NCBI GenBank assembly: GCA_016647705.1 | Contig: CM028333.1 | Coordinates: 27,440,743-27,504,742, forward strand | DNA length: 64,000 nt | Direction: 5' to 3' | Source: Eucommia ulmoides | Lineage: Eukaryota; Streptophyta; Magnoliopsida; Garryales; Eucommiaceae | In this document: positions 46,288 to 57,488 of the stretch, one piece after another | Layout: each line of letters opens with the position of its first letter | Position numbering within the stretch: the stretch's first letter is position 1 | Translations under genes and position numbers: made by a program | Notes under the pieces: model-generated | The model's database searches: none | What the model was told of the DNA's origin: nothing | Seen by the model: only the letters and a program-made list of their open reading frames with translations

Positions 46288-46749
46288 CCAGTTTTGGCCG
46301 GCCGGCGGTGGCGCCGTCGCCGGCCGGCCGGAAACGGCCGGCGACGGTTCTCCGACGTCGGAGACGGCGGTGGCGCCGTCGCCGGCGACTGCCGGATGTG
46401 GCCGGAAAAATTCCGGCCGGACGGTGACCGCCGCCGCCGGCGGACGGTGGCCGGCGGCGGCGGACGGTGGCCGGCGGCGGCGGACGGTGGCCGGCGGCGG
46501 CGGACGGTGGCCGGCGGCGTCGGACTGTGGCCGGCCGGTAGGTGAATAGTGATAATGGGTTTTGGGAATGGAATGGGAATAATGAGAAACAACTTTTTTT
46601 TGTTTCTCATTTCTTAAGAAAAAAGTGGGCACAATTCTCAAATGGGAATGAAATGGAAACGGAAACAAAAATTACCAAACGCTATTTCCAAATAGAATTC
46701 CCAAAAATCTGGGAACGGAATGGGATGGAAATGGTTACCAAACGGGGCC
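46083..46749. mobile_element. PIF/Harbinger-type MITE (667 bp) with GC-rich interior
   Basis: The ends are inverted: GGTGGCGTTTGGTAACCGTTT on the left and, reversed, GGCCCCGTTTGGTAACCATTT on the right. TTA flanks both sides (46,080-46,082 and 46,750-46,752). The duplicate of the same X region, at 38,255-38,257, has a single TTA and no insert. The TTA duplication and GG(N)C-GTTTGGTA ends are characteristic of PIF/Harbinger MITEs. The interior has GGGATGGGAT repeats near the ends, a T run, and a very GC-rich centre with a 20-base tandem repeat. It encodes no transposase; the Pro/Arg-rich and Gly/Arg-rich frames are shadows of the repeat. Confidence 0.92.
46438..46528. repeat. 20-bp GC-rich tandem repeat inside the MITE
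   Basis: Unit CGGACGGTGGCCGGCGGCGG, about 4.5 copies; the last copies carry GT and CT changes. The composition is sharply different from the surrounding DNA. Confidence 0.9.
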
Positions 46750-46752
46750 TTA

Positions 46753-48010
46753 GTCGACGATGGGTTTTTCATCCAAGAATGTCAGCTCAGCAATGAAATC
46801 CACTAGAACATATCCCTTAATCGCTATTCTGGGACAGTATTCAATGTGAAACTGGCCCAGTTCGAGACTGTACTTCATGAACCATCCAGAGACATCAAAG
46901 GAGTGGAGAATTTTACCTTAATGACTGATCCGTCAGCACAACGATAGTATGAGCCTAGAAATATTGCTTGAGTTTCCTTGAAGAAATTAGGAGGGCATAG
47001 GCCAGCTTCTCAAACCTCATATATCTAGTCTCCATGTCAGTGAGGACCCTGCTCGCGTAGTAGACTGGGCTCTGAGCACCGTTCTCTTCCCTAACAAGGG
47101 TTGCACTTACCGCCGTGGTGAAGGTTGTAATGTAGAGGAACAGATCCTTCTCTTTCTTCAATGTGCTAGGAAGAGGGGCCAATAAAAATTTTTTTTTTAG
47201 CTCTTAAAAGGCATTATCGCACTCCTCAATCCATTCAAATGCCTTATTCCCTTAGAGAATTTTGAAAAATGAAAGGCACTTCTCGGACGACCGGGAGATG
47301 AACCGATTTAGGGTGGCTAACTAGCCTATCAGCTTCTACACTTTATTCTTATTGCGCGGAGAGGTCATAACGAGCACCACGCTAATCTGGTCGGGGTTGG
47401 CATCAATGCCGCCCTAGGAGACCATAAAGCTAAGAAATTTACCAGTAGACACCCCAAAGATGCACTTACTCGGATTCAGCTTCATACGGTGAGCTTGGAG
47501 TTTGTCAAAACAGGCCTGGAAGTGGCTGAGGTGATCCTTGACTCGGCTATTCTTGATGAGCATGTCAACGATGTACACCTCAATTATCTCCCTGATCTTT
47601 TCCTTAAACATTTTGTTCACGAGCCTCTGATAGGTCGCCCCAGCGTTGCGGAGGCCAAAATGCATGACCTTGTAGCAGTAGGTACCTCCATCCAGGTTAA
47701 ACGAGGTCTTACCCTTATCAGGAGGGAATATAGAGATCTAATTAAAACCGACGTAGGCGTCTAATAAGCTCAACTGTTTATATCCAGCTATGGTGTCGAT
47801 CACAATGTTGATTCTTGGGATGGGGAAAAAGTCTTTTAGGCTGACCTTGTTGATATCTTTGAAATCCATGCAAAGTCTCCATTTGTTTCCAACCTTAGGA
47901 GCTAAGACCACGTTGGCCAGCCAGTTTGGGAACTTGACCTCCTCTACAACATTCGACCTAACGAGTTTCTTCATTTCTTCTTCGATGATCTTCTACTGGT
48001 CTAGATGAAA
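46753..48010 (-). pseudogene. X reverse transcriptase and RNase H, copy B
   Basis: Minus strand, in order: KLVRSNVVEEVKFPNWLAN, WRLCMDFKDINKV, then FPIPRIN (fingers of gypsy RT), HFGLRNAGATYQRLVN (normally MPFGLKNAGATYQR), VYIVDMLIKN (active site, normally YVDDM), and further on ATLVREENGAQSPVYYASR and YALLISSRKLKQYF of RNase H. The change of the first YxDD Asp to Val would abolish polymerase activity, and stops and frame breaks occur throughout. It corresponds to copy A at 37,950-39,229 but extends further towards the RT N-terminus. Confidence 0.9.
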
Positions 48011-48529
48011 CTTCCTTCTCTTCTGGCGAACAGGAAGGTGGTGCACGTCAGTATGGAGCCGGTGTATAGCCTTGCCGGGATCAATCCCAGGAAGCTTATT
48101 GTGAGACTAGGCAAAGACATCGTAATTCTTCCTCAGTAGCTCTGCGAGCTCAGCGTGTTGATCCGGGCTCCTATCCTTACCGTTCTTTCTTCTATAGTGG
48201 GGTAAAATGGGACTTCAATGATATTTTTATGGGGCCGAGAACTGGGCTCTTTATCTCGGGGATCATCAATGGAGATGAGCTCGGTCCCGCCGGTCAAGGT
48301 CATGAGCTTGGGAGGTAATTAGCGAGGTTCCCGGGGCTCAGGCTCGTGTAGTAATTACTATTTCTTCTTCATTGCCCTCCTAGCGTAGGCTTAGGTTACC
48401 TCTTGATCTCCTCGAACCTTCTCTACCCCAGAGTTGGTGGGAAACTTCATCATTCGGTAATACGACAAACAAACGGCCTTTAGGGTGGCTATTATAGGAT
48501 AACCTCTAGGGCAGCTACTGTGGGCCATC

Positions 48530-48960
48530 TTGAGGAGACGACATCTTCTCAGAATTCGACGATATGAGACTTTATAGGCTGAACCTCGCTGGAGTCCATG
48601 CTCATTCTATCGAAGGCCCATTTGAAGGTAATATTAGCGAAGCTGGTACTGTCAACCAGTATCCTGGCTATCTTGAAATAATTGATCTAGGCGGAAATAA
48701 CCAGGGCGTCATCATAGGGGATATGTACCCCTTTGAGATCGGCCTCACTGAAGAAGACGACGTTATGCGAAATGGCATCGACTGTGCTAACCTCGTACAT
48801 GTCCTGCTCGACCTTTTTCTTACCCTTATGCTCATAATTCTTTCGCAAGGATGACGTTTCACCCCCGAGGCCTAACCCATCGTGGACGACGTTTATCTCG
48901 TCGTCCACTCTTAGGTCGGTATTATCGCGGAGGTTATCGTCCCGGGGCGGAGGTCGGCTG
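48530..48960 (-). pseudogene. X protease region (broken)
   Basis: Minus strand: FFSEADLKGVHIPYDDALVI, a stop, then INYFKIARILVDSTS and FKWAFDRM. In Tat elements this is the aspartic protease, with the sequence HDDALVI-ANF-V-RVLVD-GSS. The catalytic D-[ST]-G reads D-S-T here, so the active-site Gly is lost. The stretch 48,011-48,529 between it and RT contains only frameshifted linker. Confidence 0.7.
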
Positions 48961-49089
48961 TTGTTCCTCCTACGTTGTTCGTCCTGCGCACATAGTTTCT
49001 AAGGTACTCTCTCTTGATGGGAGCTTCTATTTTCTCCTTTAGCTAGAAGCATTCTTTTGTGGCGTAGCCACGATCACGATAGAAGTCAC

Positions 49090-50480
49090 AATATTTAGAC
49101 ACTGGCCTGCCCATGGGCTTCCCCCTCAGGGGTGGGGACAGGTGGGAAGATTCCTTTTTGGGAGTTCTCAGCGAAGATGGTGGCAATTGAAGTTGTTAAT
49201 GGGGTAAACCCTCGATGGCAAGGCCCTAGGGCAGGAAGAGGCCTCCTATCCCTGGGCAGAAGGCCCAATAACCCTTCAGGTTGGAGCCATCTCAAAGCTT
49301 GAGCCTGGTTTGGGCCTTCATCAGCTTGGCCCTTCTTCTTCAAGAGTTCTTCTATCTATCTCTTCACCATATCAAGAAGATCGGCTTCGTAATAGCTGGA
49401 ACCAAGGTCTAAAGATTCTTGGAGACATGATGCTGGTCATGAACTTAAATCGTAGGAAAGTCTTTTGTGCCTCAACCCATCGATGAAGGCGTTTAGGGCC
49501 ATGACATCCGAGACCTCTTCACAGGCGAGGGACTCCTTCTAGAATTGATTAACGTAATCTCTCAAGTTTTCATTGGCCTCTTGTTTGAGGGCGAGGATAT
49601 GGGTGACAGTTTTTGGCCTACGCAGAGATCGGCCGAACTGGGTAATAAAATTTTACTAGAGCTAGAAAAAGGTAGAGATTGAGGCCAAAGCCAGGTCGTT
49701 GAACCAGGTCCGAGCTGGACCGGTCAAGGAGAGCGGGAAATCAATAAGGAACACACTCATTTACGATTTCATCAATAAAATGAGACCTTACCCCAGTAGG
49801 CAGCCTAACTGTACCTCCAACGCCTCTTATCTGGTTGAGCATGGCTTCCATTTCTGCCATTCGGCGTTCCATAGTTGCTTCCCCTCTGGTTGGTGTTACG
49901 ACCTGGCTGATGGCGACCCAAGCTTCACACCTCCAAGCTAGCAGGGGAAAATGGGAATTTACCTTGCGGGTTTGGTAGGAACGGTACTCAGTTTGGGAAA
50001 TGAGGCTATGCGCCCGAACTGGTGGCGACCCCAATTTATCTTCAGATCGGCATTCGCAAGATGGCTGAGATAAAGACCTCAACGCAGTAGAAGGGTCGAG
50101 ATCCCTTTCACTAACTGCCAGGTTGTGTGGTCGAGGTAGGGATTAGGTCACATGTCTGTGAGAGTGAATCACTCGATCATCAAACTCCTGAGTTTGATTA
50201 TATCCCCCTGCGTTCTGGAGATCCGATCCCTCTTACACTAGGGTCGGAGGCATTCGGGATAGGTGGACATTAAAATAATTTTGGAATTTATCAATCTGGT
50301 GCTCTAAAGTCAAGTTTTGTGGCATCAACGGTCCTAGATGTTGGACCTGCGAAGATGCTTGAGGTCGGGACAAATGGGCCGGCCTATCCCATGTTGGGAA
50401 CATCCTCTTCTTCGGCGGGAGCACGGGCCGTTGCCCTAGTATCCAGCCTTGGAGCTCTAGACTTGTCTTGAGTGGGGTTT
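49090..50480 (-). pseudogene. X gag (broken)
   Basis: Minus strand: LTGPARTWFNDLALASI, then FITQFGRSL, then THILALKQEANENLRDYVNQF and MALNAFIDGLRHKRLSYDL. This is the Retrotrans_gag core (L-G-A--WF, FI-QF, then an L--GLR block). Towards the N-terminus (about 49,741-50,480) there is RRMAEMEAMLNQIRG and a low-complexity start. After the core, Gln/Pro-rich sequence at 49,095-49,343 may be a worn linker; no clear zinc knuckle is seen. Stops and frameshifts interrupt it. Confidence 0.75.
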
Positions 50481-50593
50481 CTCTTCACCGCGGTGTTTTG
50501 ATTTCTTGATTACAAAAATAGTGACCAAACTTTGTGTTCATCAAACCTTAGCAAAGTAGGTAGCTGATGAATCGGAGAAGGCTTTTCATGTAG

Positions 50594-50617
50594 TTCCCAC
50601 AAACGGAGCCAAACTGT
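50594..50617 (-). promoter_or_regulatory. Primer-binding region of element X
   Basis: On the minus strand the LTR ends TTCTGACACCA and is followed by ACAGTTTGGCTCCGTTTGTG, a variant of the TTTGGCGCCGTCTGTGGGAA sequence that follows the 5' LTR in Tat-type elements. Confidence 0.65.
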
Positions 50618-51337
50618 TGGTGTCAGAATTTTGACTAACCAGTAGTATGGTCTGGTCAATCCTCACGTGGAGAGCTGAGTTGATCTGGAGAGTGCCTTTG
50701 GCTGGGTTGGGGTCTTCAATCTTCCTAGAACTTCATCCTACACATATCCATGCTATCAGGGTACTGTCCAGCCTGATTGGGTAGGTACCTACACACAAGA
50801 CGGGCCGAGGTGTTCCCAGTATGTCCCCTCCGGCGTGAGAGTAAGAGCTCAAGGGGAAGGAAATGAGATTGTTTGGATAAAATAAAGCTATTACCTCAAG
50901 GTTTCAACCTATTTAATGGCTTAGCGAAACCTTCCTTATATAGGCGAAGATGTCATTAGTATCCCGAAAAGATAGGGCCTTAAGATCGGTTTACCCCTAA
51001 TCAGTCTGGTACATGAAGAGCGTAAAGGGGATTAGAGCTATGGGCCTGGGCTTGGGCCCTTTGTACGTTAATGGAGAAGAACATGTGCCAAGCCAGTGGG
51101 GAATAACAAGTCGGCCCGGGACCAATGTGCAGGTCGGGATGGATATGCTGACTTGTTCTGGTGGTATCAGGGGAGAATATTGGAGATGATTGCTTGGTGA
51201 TTGAGAGAGTGCTCATTTTTACTGACCCAAGGAGACAAGTGGGTTGTCTATTCACCGGGCTCAGTAGGCCGTTTGATGACGTGGTGTTGGTGATGTGGCA
51301 CACACGTAGTTGAGGTTGTTTTTTACCCACATCACAC
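50618..51337 (-). repeat. X 5' LTR (right on this strand)
   Basis: It begins TGGTGTCAGAATTTTGAC and matches the left LTR to about 51,100. The remaining 240 bases have no clear counterpart in the left copy. The outer end near ACATCACACA is an estimate, because no 5-base duplication confirms it. Confidence 0.75.
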
Positions 51338-51624
51338 ATAAATTTATAAATTCATTTTGAAAACTAAATTTTAAAAATTATTTTTAAATTCCGAAGGAAA
51401 CATAGGACTTTGATTTTTTTTTGGCATTACCAACAAAGGTTCATTTTCAGTCCTAAAATGAAAGCAAATTCATGTAGTATTAACGACTGAGACACCTCAA
51501 TCATTTGGCCTTGTACCAAGAACACTCAATATAGTTTGAGTTGTAATACTTAAAATACATGTGATCATGTTTTTTTTTGTTTTTTTTTCTTTTGGGAGGA
51601 AAGTACCCTTGTTTCTTGATAAGT
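51338..51624. other. AT-rich flank of element X
   Basis: Nothing coding seen. It probably continues the host DNA left of 27,144, but I could not align the two flanks convincingly. Confidence 0.4.
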
Positions 51625-52750
51625 GTGAAAATGGTCACTCCCACGCAACCAACAGAAGACTGTCACGTGTCTACAACTCTCCACCAAGATCAACTCCCAC
51701 CAAAGAATAAGTTTGAAATTGTGTCGGACAGAGGCACATCTTAAGCCCATGCGGGGCATTTCAAAGGCCTCACCAGCAATAGTCTCCAAGGAGAGCAGAC
51801 AAGCTACCGCCAGGATGGGGAAACCTCTCATCGTATATCGGCATTCTCCGCAGCGGTACTGCCCATATCAGAAATCGACTTCACAAGCTCCTCAACAAAA
51901 TGCCCATTTTCCATCTCTGGTTATCTAAGAAGGGCAGACAGTAAACTTTCCCCTTCCCTCTCTGGCTATTCGGGAAGGGCAGGGGATAGAATTCCCTATC
52001 TCGTGGGCAGCAGGATGGACCCATCTCGGATCATGGGCTAGGCCACTTCTCTATTTGCTAATATTTTCGGCCATGGGCATCAACAAAAGGGCCAAAAAGC
52101 CCAGGCCCACGAAATTAAGCTCTTCACTCACCATCTCATTAGCCACGTATTGAGATGAGACACTAATGTGACACTAATCCTTGCTTAGACCCCTAAACTA
52201 ATCACTTCATTACCTATATAAAGAAAGGCATACCAACGCCCAAACGTACACCAAATTTGCTTACTCTTCTCAGTAGCATATTTATAAATCTTTCCCCTGA
52301 GTGCTGATTCTTACGTCGGAGGGGACACACCGGGTCCATCCCGGCAAGTCCTTTGTGTAGGTGTCCAGGTGCTACCCATCTCAGCTCGGACACATCTTTC
52401 CACGGATCAGAAGACCAAAAGGTATTCGAGCTCATCCCACCTCGGACCCATATCTTCTTAGACTAGAAGGCATTCGAGCTCATCCCAGCTCAGACCCATC
52501 TCTTCTCAGACCAGAAGGCATTGGAGTTCATCCCAGCTCGGACACATCCTTTCTCAGTCAGAAGACTCTCCACAGATCGGAAGACTCCCAGATTACTTCG
52601 CCACTTGGTCCCCATCCCTGGTCACTCCATCTCTGCCCATCTCGAGTCAGATGGATTGATCCCAGATCTCTCCATCTCCATCCCAGCAAGGGCGAAAATC
52701 TCCATCAATAGTGATCAGACCATACCGTTGAGGTCGTCCAAAATCTTACA
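51625..52750 (+). mobile_element. Probable gypsy LTR (solo or fragment)
   Basis: It may start at TGTGAAAATGGTCACTCCC. It contains a TATA-like TATATAAAG (about 52,216) followed by CTTACGTCGGAGGGGACACA (about 52,311) and ATCCCGGCAAGTCC, a pattern typical of the U5 of Tat-type LTRs (a C-TCGGAGGG block with later CCGG). A 48-base tandem repeat follows. The end may be near ATCTTACATCAATA. No target duplication or internal region was found. Confidence 0.5.
52388..52580. repeat. 48-bp tandem repeat, about 3-4 copies
   Basis: Units with CCCAGCTCGGACCCATCT start at 52,436, 52,484 and 52,532, an exact 48-base period, with a diverged unit before (about 52,378). The reading frame through it gives a repeated AHPSSDP-like peptide that has no known meaning. 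Confidence 0.85.
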
Positions 52751-53860
52751 TCAATACTACTTATTAATTTTTAATTTTTATTTCTCTCTCTCTCTCTCTT
52801 ATTTTTGCTTTGGTATCGTTTTTTATTTTTTATTTTTAGTTCTTTATTTTTATTTTTATTTTGTGTATGGTGTTTATAGAAAATAAAAAATAAAATCAAA
52901 AGTGAACAAATAGAAAAGAAAAAAAATAAAAATAAAAATAAAAATTGAGATTAAACAAAAAGAAAAAATTTAAATTTGAAATAAAAAATAAAAGTATAAT
53001 TACTTTTCCTAAAAAAACATTATTTTTTTTTTATTTTAGTTTTTGTTTTTGAATTCATGTTTTGTGTCGCTTTTTTTTTTTTTTTTTTTTCTTTTCTACT
53101 TTTTGTTTTTTGTTTTATATTCTACGAAAACCATAAAAAATTGTAAAAATATTTAAAAAAATAAATGAAATAAAAGATACTAAATAGGATAAAAAAAAGA
53201 AAAAAGAAAAGATAATAAGAAATAGAAAGGAAAAAATAAACAATAAAAATCTCAAAATATTACATTACTATTGTATTTTTATTAATAAAATGTAATAAGT
53301 ATATCACAGATAACCAAATGAAAAGGATAACAAGTATTATCAAAATTATAGAAGATATTGATAGGGTCGCTCAACTGTTAACTCTTTCCTATATTAACTT
53401 TTTTTTAAATCTCTCCATGGAATGTATACCGTAAGAGCATCTTCAATGGGATCTAATCTGTCATTTTGCCTAAACAAATGGAGAAAATATCACTCTGATG
53501 GAGGAACTATAGCAGGAGCCAAATTGTCGAGCCTTAGTTTCGTGAACCATTGCTACCTCGTGTCAACAGTTACGACAAACAGTTAGCGCTAAAATTTCGT
53601 GACCGGTGGGTTGAATCTTGGTCTTCTTCATTTCAGATCTTGAAGGCAATATGATGCTCTTTCCACATCCACGTCTTTTACCCTGTTCTTTCTCTCTCTC
53701 AAGACATATATGATAATAGTTGGATGTTTATTGGGCTTGGTTGTGTTTTCTTAATATGTTTGTACTAGGTTGGTTAGTATTAAAGTTAATTAAGTTAGTT
53801 ATAGTTTTCTTAGTAAGTGAACTTAGATTAATTAATACATTTAATTAGATTAAGAGATTT
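52751..53860. other. AT-rich non-coding DNA
   Basis: Mostly A- and T-rich low-complexity sequence (52,780-53,260). GAGCATCTTCAATGGGATCT at about 53,435 resembles the end of some plant MITEs, but I found no matching inverted end. No gene is seen. Confidence 0.5.
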
Positions 53861-55902
53861 TGTTGGCTCAAAGATCTACTCAAAAGGAAAGGGTGAATTG
53901 AGTAATGACAAAAATTTAAACAATAAATTCAAACACAAATTATCAATTTCCCTAATTGATTAATATCTTGTTAAACAACGAAAATGTGCTTAATTAAATG
54001 TACACCCAAACAATCAAAATATAACAATGCAGCACAAAAAAAATTATCATGATTTGGTAAGCTACTCTTCCCTACGTCCAATTCCAATCCACTAACCTTT
54101 TATTTCCTTTCCAAAATAGAAATCAAACTCTTGCAATCCTGATGCTTTTCACAGGCTCGGATTCAACTTTTACAATACTAAATCTTTTTACAAACTTAGA
54201 ATCAACATATCACACTCTCACACTATTACACCTATCTTTTTCATAAGCTTAGGAAAAACATTATATCACTCTAATTCTATAACAGGAAGAATCAAAACCT
54301 AATTTTTTTAAAAGCTCAAAATTAACCTAATATTTTTCATAGTCTAAAGATTAAACTCTAATTATTTTCTCATGTTAAAGATTAAACCCTAATGTTTTTC
54401 TCAGATTAAAGATCAAAACCTAACTATCCAGATTAGACATCGTCCCAAATAAGTCTAATCCACTCAAACTCGCAAATACAAAAAATTCACAAGTTTCTTT
54501 CCACATAGAGCTTCTAACACCTCAATACAATTATACTCAATTAATGTCTTGAATACTACGTGATAGAATCAATGTGAGGCACAAATCTAGTTTAATCAAT
54601 TTAACGCACAAATAGTAAATAATCAGATTTCACAAATAAAAACTGTTTTAAAATATTTTCACGATGTTAGATTTGAAAACGATTTTCTTAAAATACTTAT
54701 AATTAAAGTAATTAGAAAAATAATCTAAGAAATCAAATTAATTAAGTTAGAAAGATCTCATCGGAATTTCTTGAAAACAATTGCAATAACTTAGTGACGA
54801 ACACAAATCGGGGACCAAAAGTTTTTAGCTCTTCAATCATGAACTCTTTCAACACAAACTCTCGTATAAATTACAGCATAAAATTCTCTCTTATAATAGC
54901 CAAAAGTTGAATGTTCCTCATTGATGAATTTAAAAAATGCAGGTCTCTATATATGACCTTTAATTTGGCTTCCAACGGCTAGTTTCAAATTTCAAGACTT
55001 TAAATGACCCTTTGCTACCCCATATATCAAATACTATCATAATAAGTACGTTTCATTTAAAAATACTTTTAGAAGAGCTCAATTTAGTCTCCAAAACTTT
55101 TTCGATTCAAAACACTTAAAGATATTAAGTAGTTTTACCAATTCAATTAAAAAAATAATTAAATATATGGACCAAAGAAATAGAAAAATAATAATATATG
55201 ATATATAAAAGTAAAATATTCAAATTCCTTTAAAAACACTCTTTGGAAATCGTTAAAAATAAGAAGATTTGGCTAAAAAATCAAAATAGTCAAAGTTTGA
55301 CTACAGACCTTACCGGTTGACCAACCTTTCCGACGGTTAAAATCATGACCGTTGCTATACCTACGGTTGGTTGACAGATCCGTCCAGTAGGTTTTCCCTA
55401 TTTATTCATTTTTTACTACTAGATTCATTAGTTGACCGACCATGTCTGTTGGTTGACCGAATTGGCTAGTAGGTCACCCATTTAGCTTCCTTAAGTTGTT
55501 GTTTTCAATAGTCGATCGACCCGTTTCTTCAATTGACCGGATTGACCTAAAAACACATAATTTTAAGTGTTAAAACCATTTTTTCAATTAGACCCCTAAC
55601 TAAAAATATTTTTATGATTTAACACTTTATAAAAAAAACCATTTAGAATCTTGAATTTACCACTTATGGTTAAAACACACATAAAATTTATTTATTTTAA
55701 AGTGTCATGTGCAATACGAATTCGGGTTGCATTAAGAGCATAAATGTAATGAGTTGTTTTCACCTAAATTGTCTTCAACATCTTCAATACTCTGAAAATC
55801 TTTATTGCCTTCATCTTGCACCCATCTTGAATTCTATTGATTGTTCTATAATCACCTCATGAATTATTCAATGAATATCCATAAAAAATATTAGATTCAA
55901 CA
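53861..55902 (-). repeat. 3' LTR of a SIRE-type copia element (2,042 bp)
   Basis: On the minus strand it starts TGTTGAATCTAATATTTT and ends TTGAGCCAACA. A polypurine AAAAAGGGTGATA stands directly upstream on the minus strand (about 55,905-55,917). It carries diverged GTTGACCGA repeats at 55,310-55,550, as in Z1 and Z2, showing that all three are one LTR family. Confidence 0.85.
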
Positions 55903-57488
55903 ATATCACCCTTTTTGATATAGCACAACATATTGTTCTCTTAAACAAAATTTCCCCCCCTATATGATTCCAATGCTCTTTGGAGAACAAATGCTAAAAA
56001 TATCATACAACTTCTTTCCCTTTGTCATCTCAAAAATTAGGGACGAATGATCAAAACATTATTATAAGCATACATCATTATGTCTAACCATGCCTAAACC
56101 TCAAATAATTTTCATAAATTGATCATCAGTTAGAGGTTTGGTAAAAATATCAACAAGTTGGTCGGAAGTATCATCATATTCAATAGAAACATCTCCTTTC
56201 TGAATGTGATCACGAATAAAATGATGATGTAAGTCTATGTGCTTAGTTCATAAGTGATGTGCTGGATTTTTACTTAAAACATATAGCACTTTTATTATCA
56301 GAATACATATGTACTTCCTCATACAAATTCCAAAATCATGTAATTGTTGTTTAATATATATAATTTTGGCACAACAATTATCAGTTGCCATATATTTTTC
56401 CCTAGTTGTAGATAACGCAATAGAATATTGTTTCTTGCTAGACCAAGAAACTAGGGAATGTCCCAGAAAGTGACATGAACCGCTTGTGCTTTTACGCTCA
56501 ACTTTGCATCCAGCAAAATCTACGTCGGATTAACTAATCAATGTAAAATCTCTCTCCCTAGGATACCATAATCCTAGATAACTAGTTCCCTTTAAATATC
56601 AAAATATTCGCTTGACAACTGTTAGACGCAATTCTTTCGGACAAGATTGAAATCTTGCGCACAAGCACACACTAAATATAATATCAGGTCTACTAGTAGT
56701 AAGATACAATAAGTTACCAATCATATCTCAATACATTTTTTCATTGACATTTTTTCTCGTATCATCTTTTTCTATTTTTGTTCTTGTTGCCATTGGAGTT
56801 TTGTATTCTTTAACACCATCAAAACCATACTTTTTCAGTAACTCATTGGTGTACTTGGCTTGATTGATAAAAACTCTTTCTTTAGTGTGTTTGATTTGTA
56901 ACCTAAGAAAGAATATTAATTCTCCCATCATACTCATTTCAAATTCGACCTGCATAATCTTAGAAAACTCTTGACAAGAATCTTCATTTGTAGAATTGAA
57001 AATAATATCATCCACATTTATTTGTACCAATATGATGTCATATTTATTTTGCTTAGCAAACAATGTTATATCACATAGACCACGTTGAAAATAATTTTCA
57101 ATTAAGTATCGGCTAAGTCTCTCATACCAAGCTCAAAGTTTTTTGTAATTCAAAAACATAATCCGGTAACTTATCATTTTTAAAACTAGGTGCTTGTTTG
57201 ACATAAAATTCCTCACTTAAAAAAACATTTAAGAGGACACTTTTGACTTCTATTTGAAATTGCTTGAGATTTTGTGAACATGTAAATGCTAATAGCACTC
57301 TAATAGCTTCTAATCTAGCCACAGGCGCATATATATTGTCATAATCAATTTCTTCTTCTTGGTTATAACCTTATGTGACTAATCTTGTTTTGTTTTCGAT
57401 TACCATACCTGTTTTATCTTTTTTATTACGATAAACACATTTAGTACAAAAAACAGGATGAAAGTCAAGTATAGTGTAAAGCACAAGT
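55903..57488 (-). pseudogene. SIRE-type copia RT and RNase H (broken, 5' truncated)
   Basis: Minus strand, in order: GYNQEEEIDYDNIYAPVARL, then FQIEVKSVLLNVFL, VQINVDDIIFNSTN, FEMSMMGELIFFL, and in RNase H SIALSTTREKYMA and DIFTKPL. Copia RT normally has FQMDVKSAFLNG and YVDD; here the first catalytic Asp is Glu and the Tyr is Asn. There are several stops and frameshifts (57,122-57,322 and 56,728-57,063 are the longest open parts). RNase H lies at about 56,110-56,500. FEMSMMGEL and the -VDDIIF-STN context point to SIRE/Maximus. The 5' half, including gag, protease and integrase, is absent because the Tekay-like LTR begins at 57,489. Confidence 0.85.

Larger units (their letters stand above)
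27144..51337 (-). mobile_element. Element X: Tat-lineage Ty3/gypsy retrotransposon, decayed, with nested insertions
   Basis: Related LTR sequence lies at both ends (27,144-about 27,690 and 50,618-about 51,337), in the same orientation. Read on the minus strand the order is PBS, gag (about 50.4-49.1 kb), protease (48.9-48.5), RT (48.0-47.4), RNase H (47.2-45.6), insertions and a duplicated RT/RNase H block, integrase (35.3-34.1), then an ORF on the opposite strand beside the 3' LTR. An antisense ORF near the 3' LTR, integrase after RNase H, and arrays in the 3' UTR are known traits of the Tat group. All genes carry stops or frame breaks. About 24 kb span includes element Y, SIRE LTRs, a MITE and an insertion in the antisense ORF. 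A 5-base target duplication could not be confirmed. Confidence 0.85.

Noticed and set aside
46069-46668. 199-codon Pro/Arg-rich minus-strand frame and Gly/Arg-rich plus-strand frames
   Set aside because: Caused by the GC-rich repeat and T run in the MITE.
51565-51928. Two overlapping short frames on opposite strands
   Set aside because: No recognisable domain; part lies in the probable LTR.
53434-53460. MITE-like end GAGCATCTTCAATGGGATCT
   Set aside because: No inverted partner or target duplication nearby.
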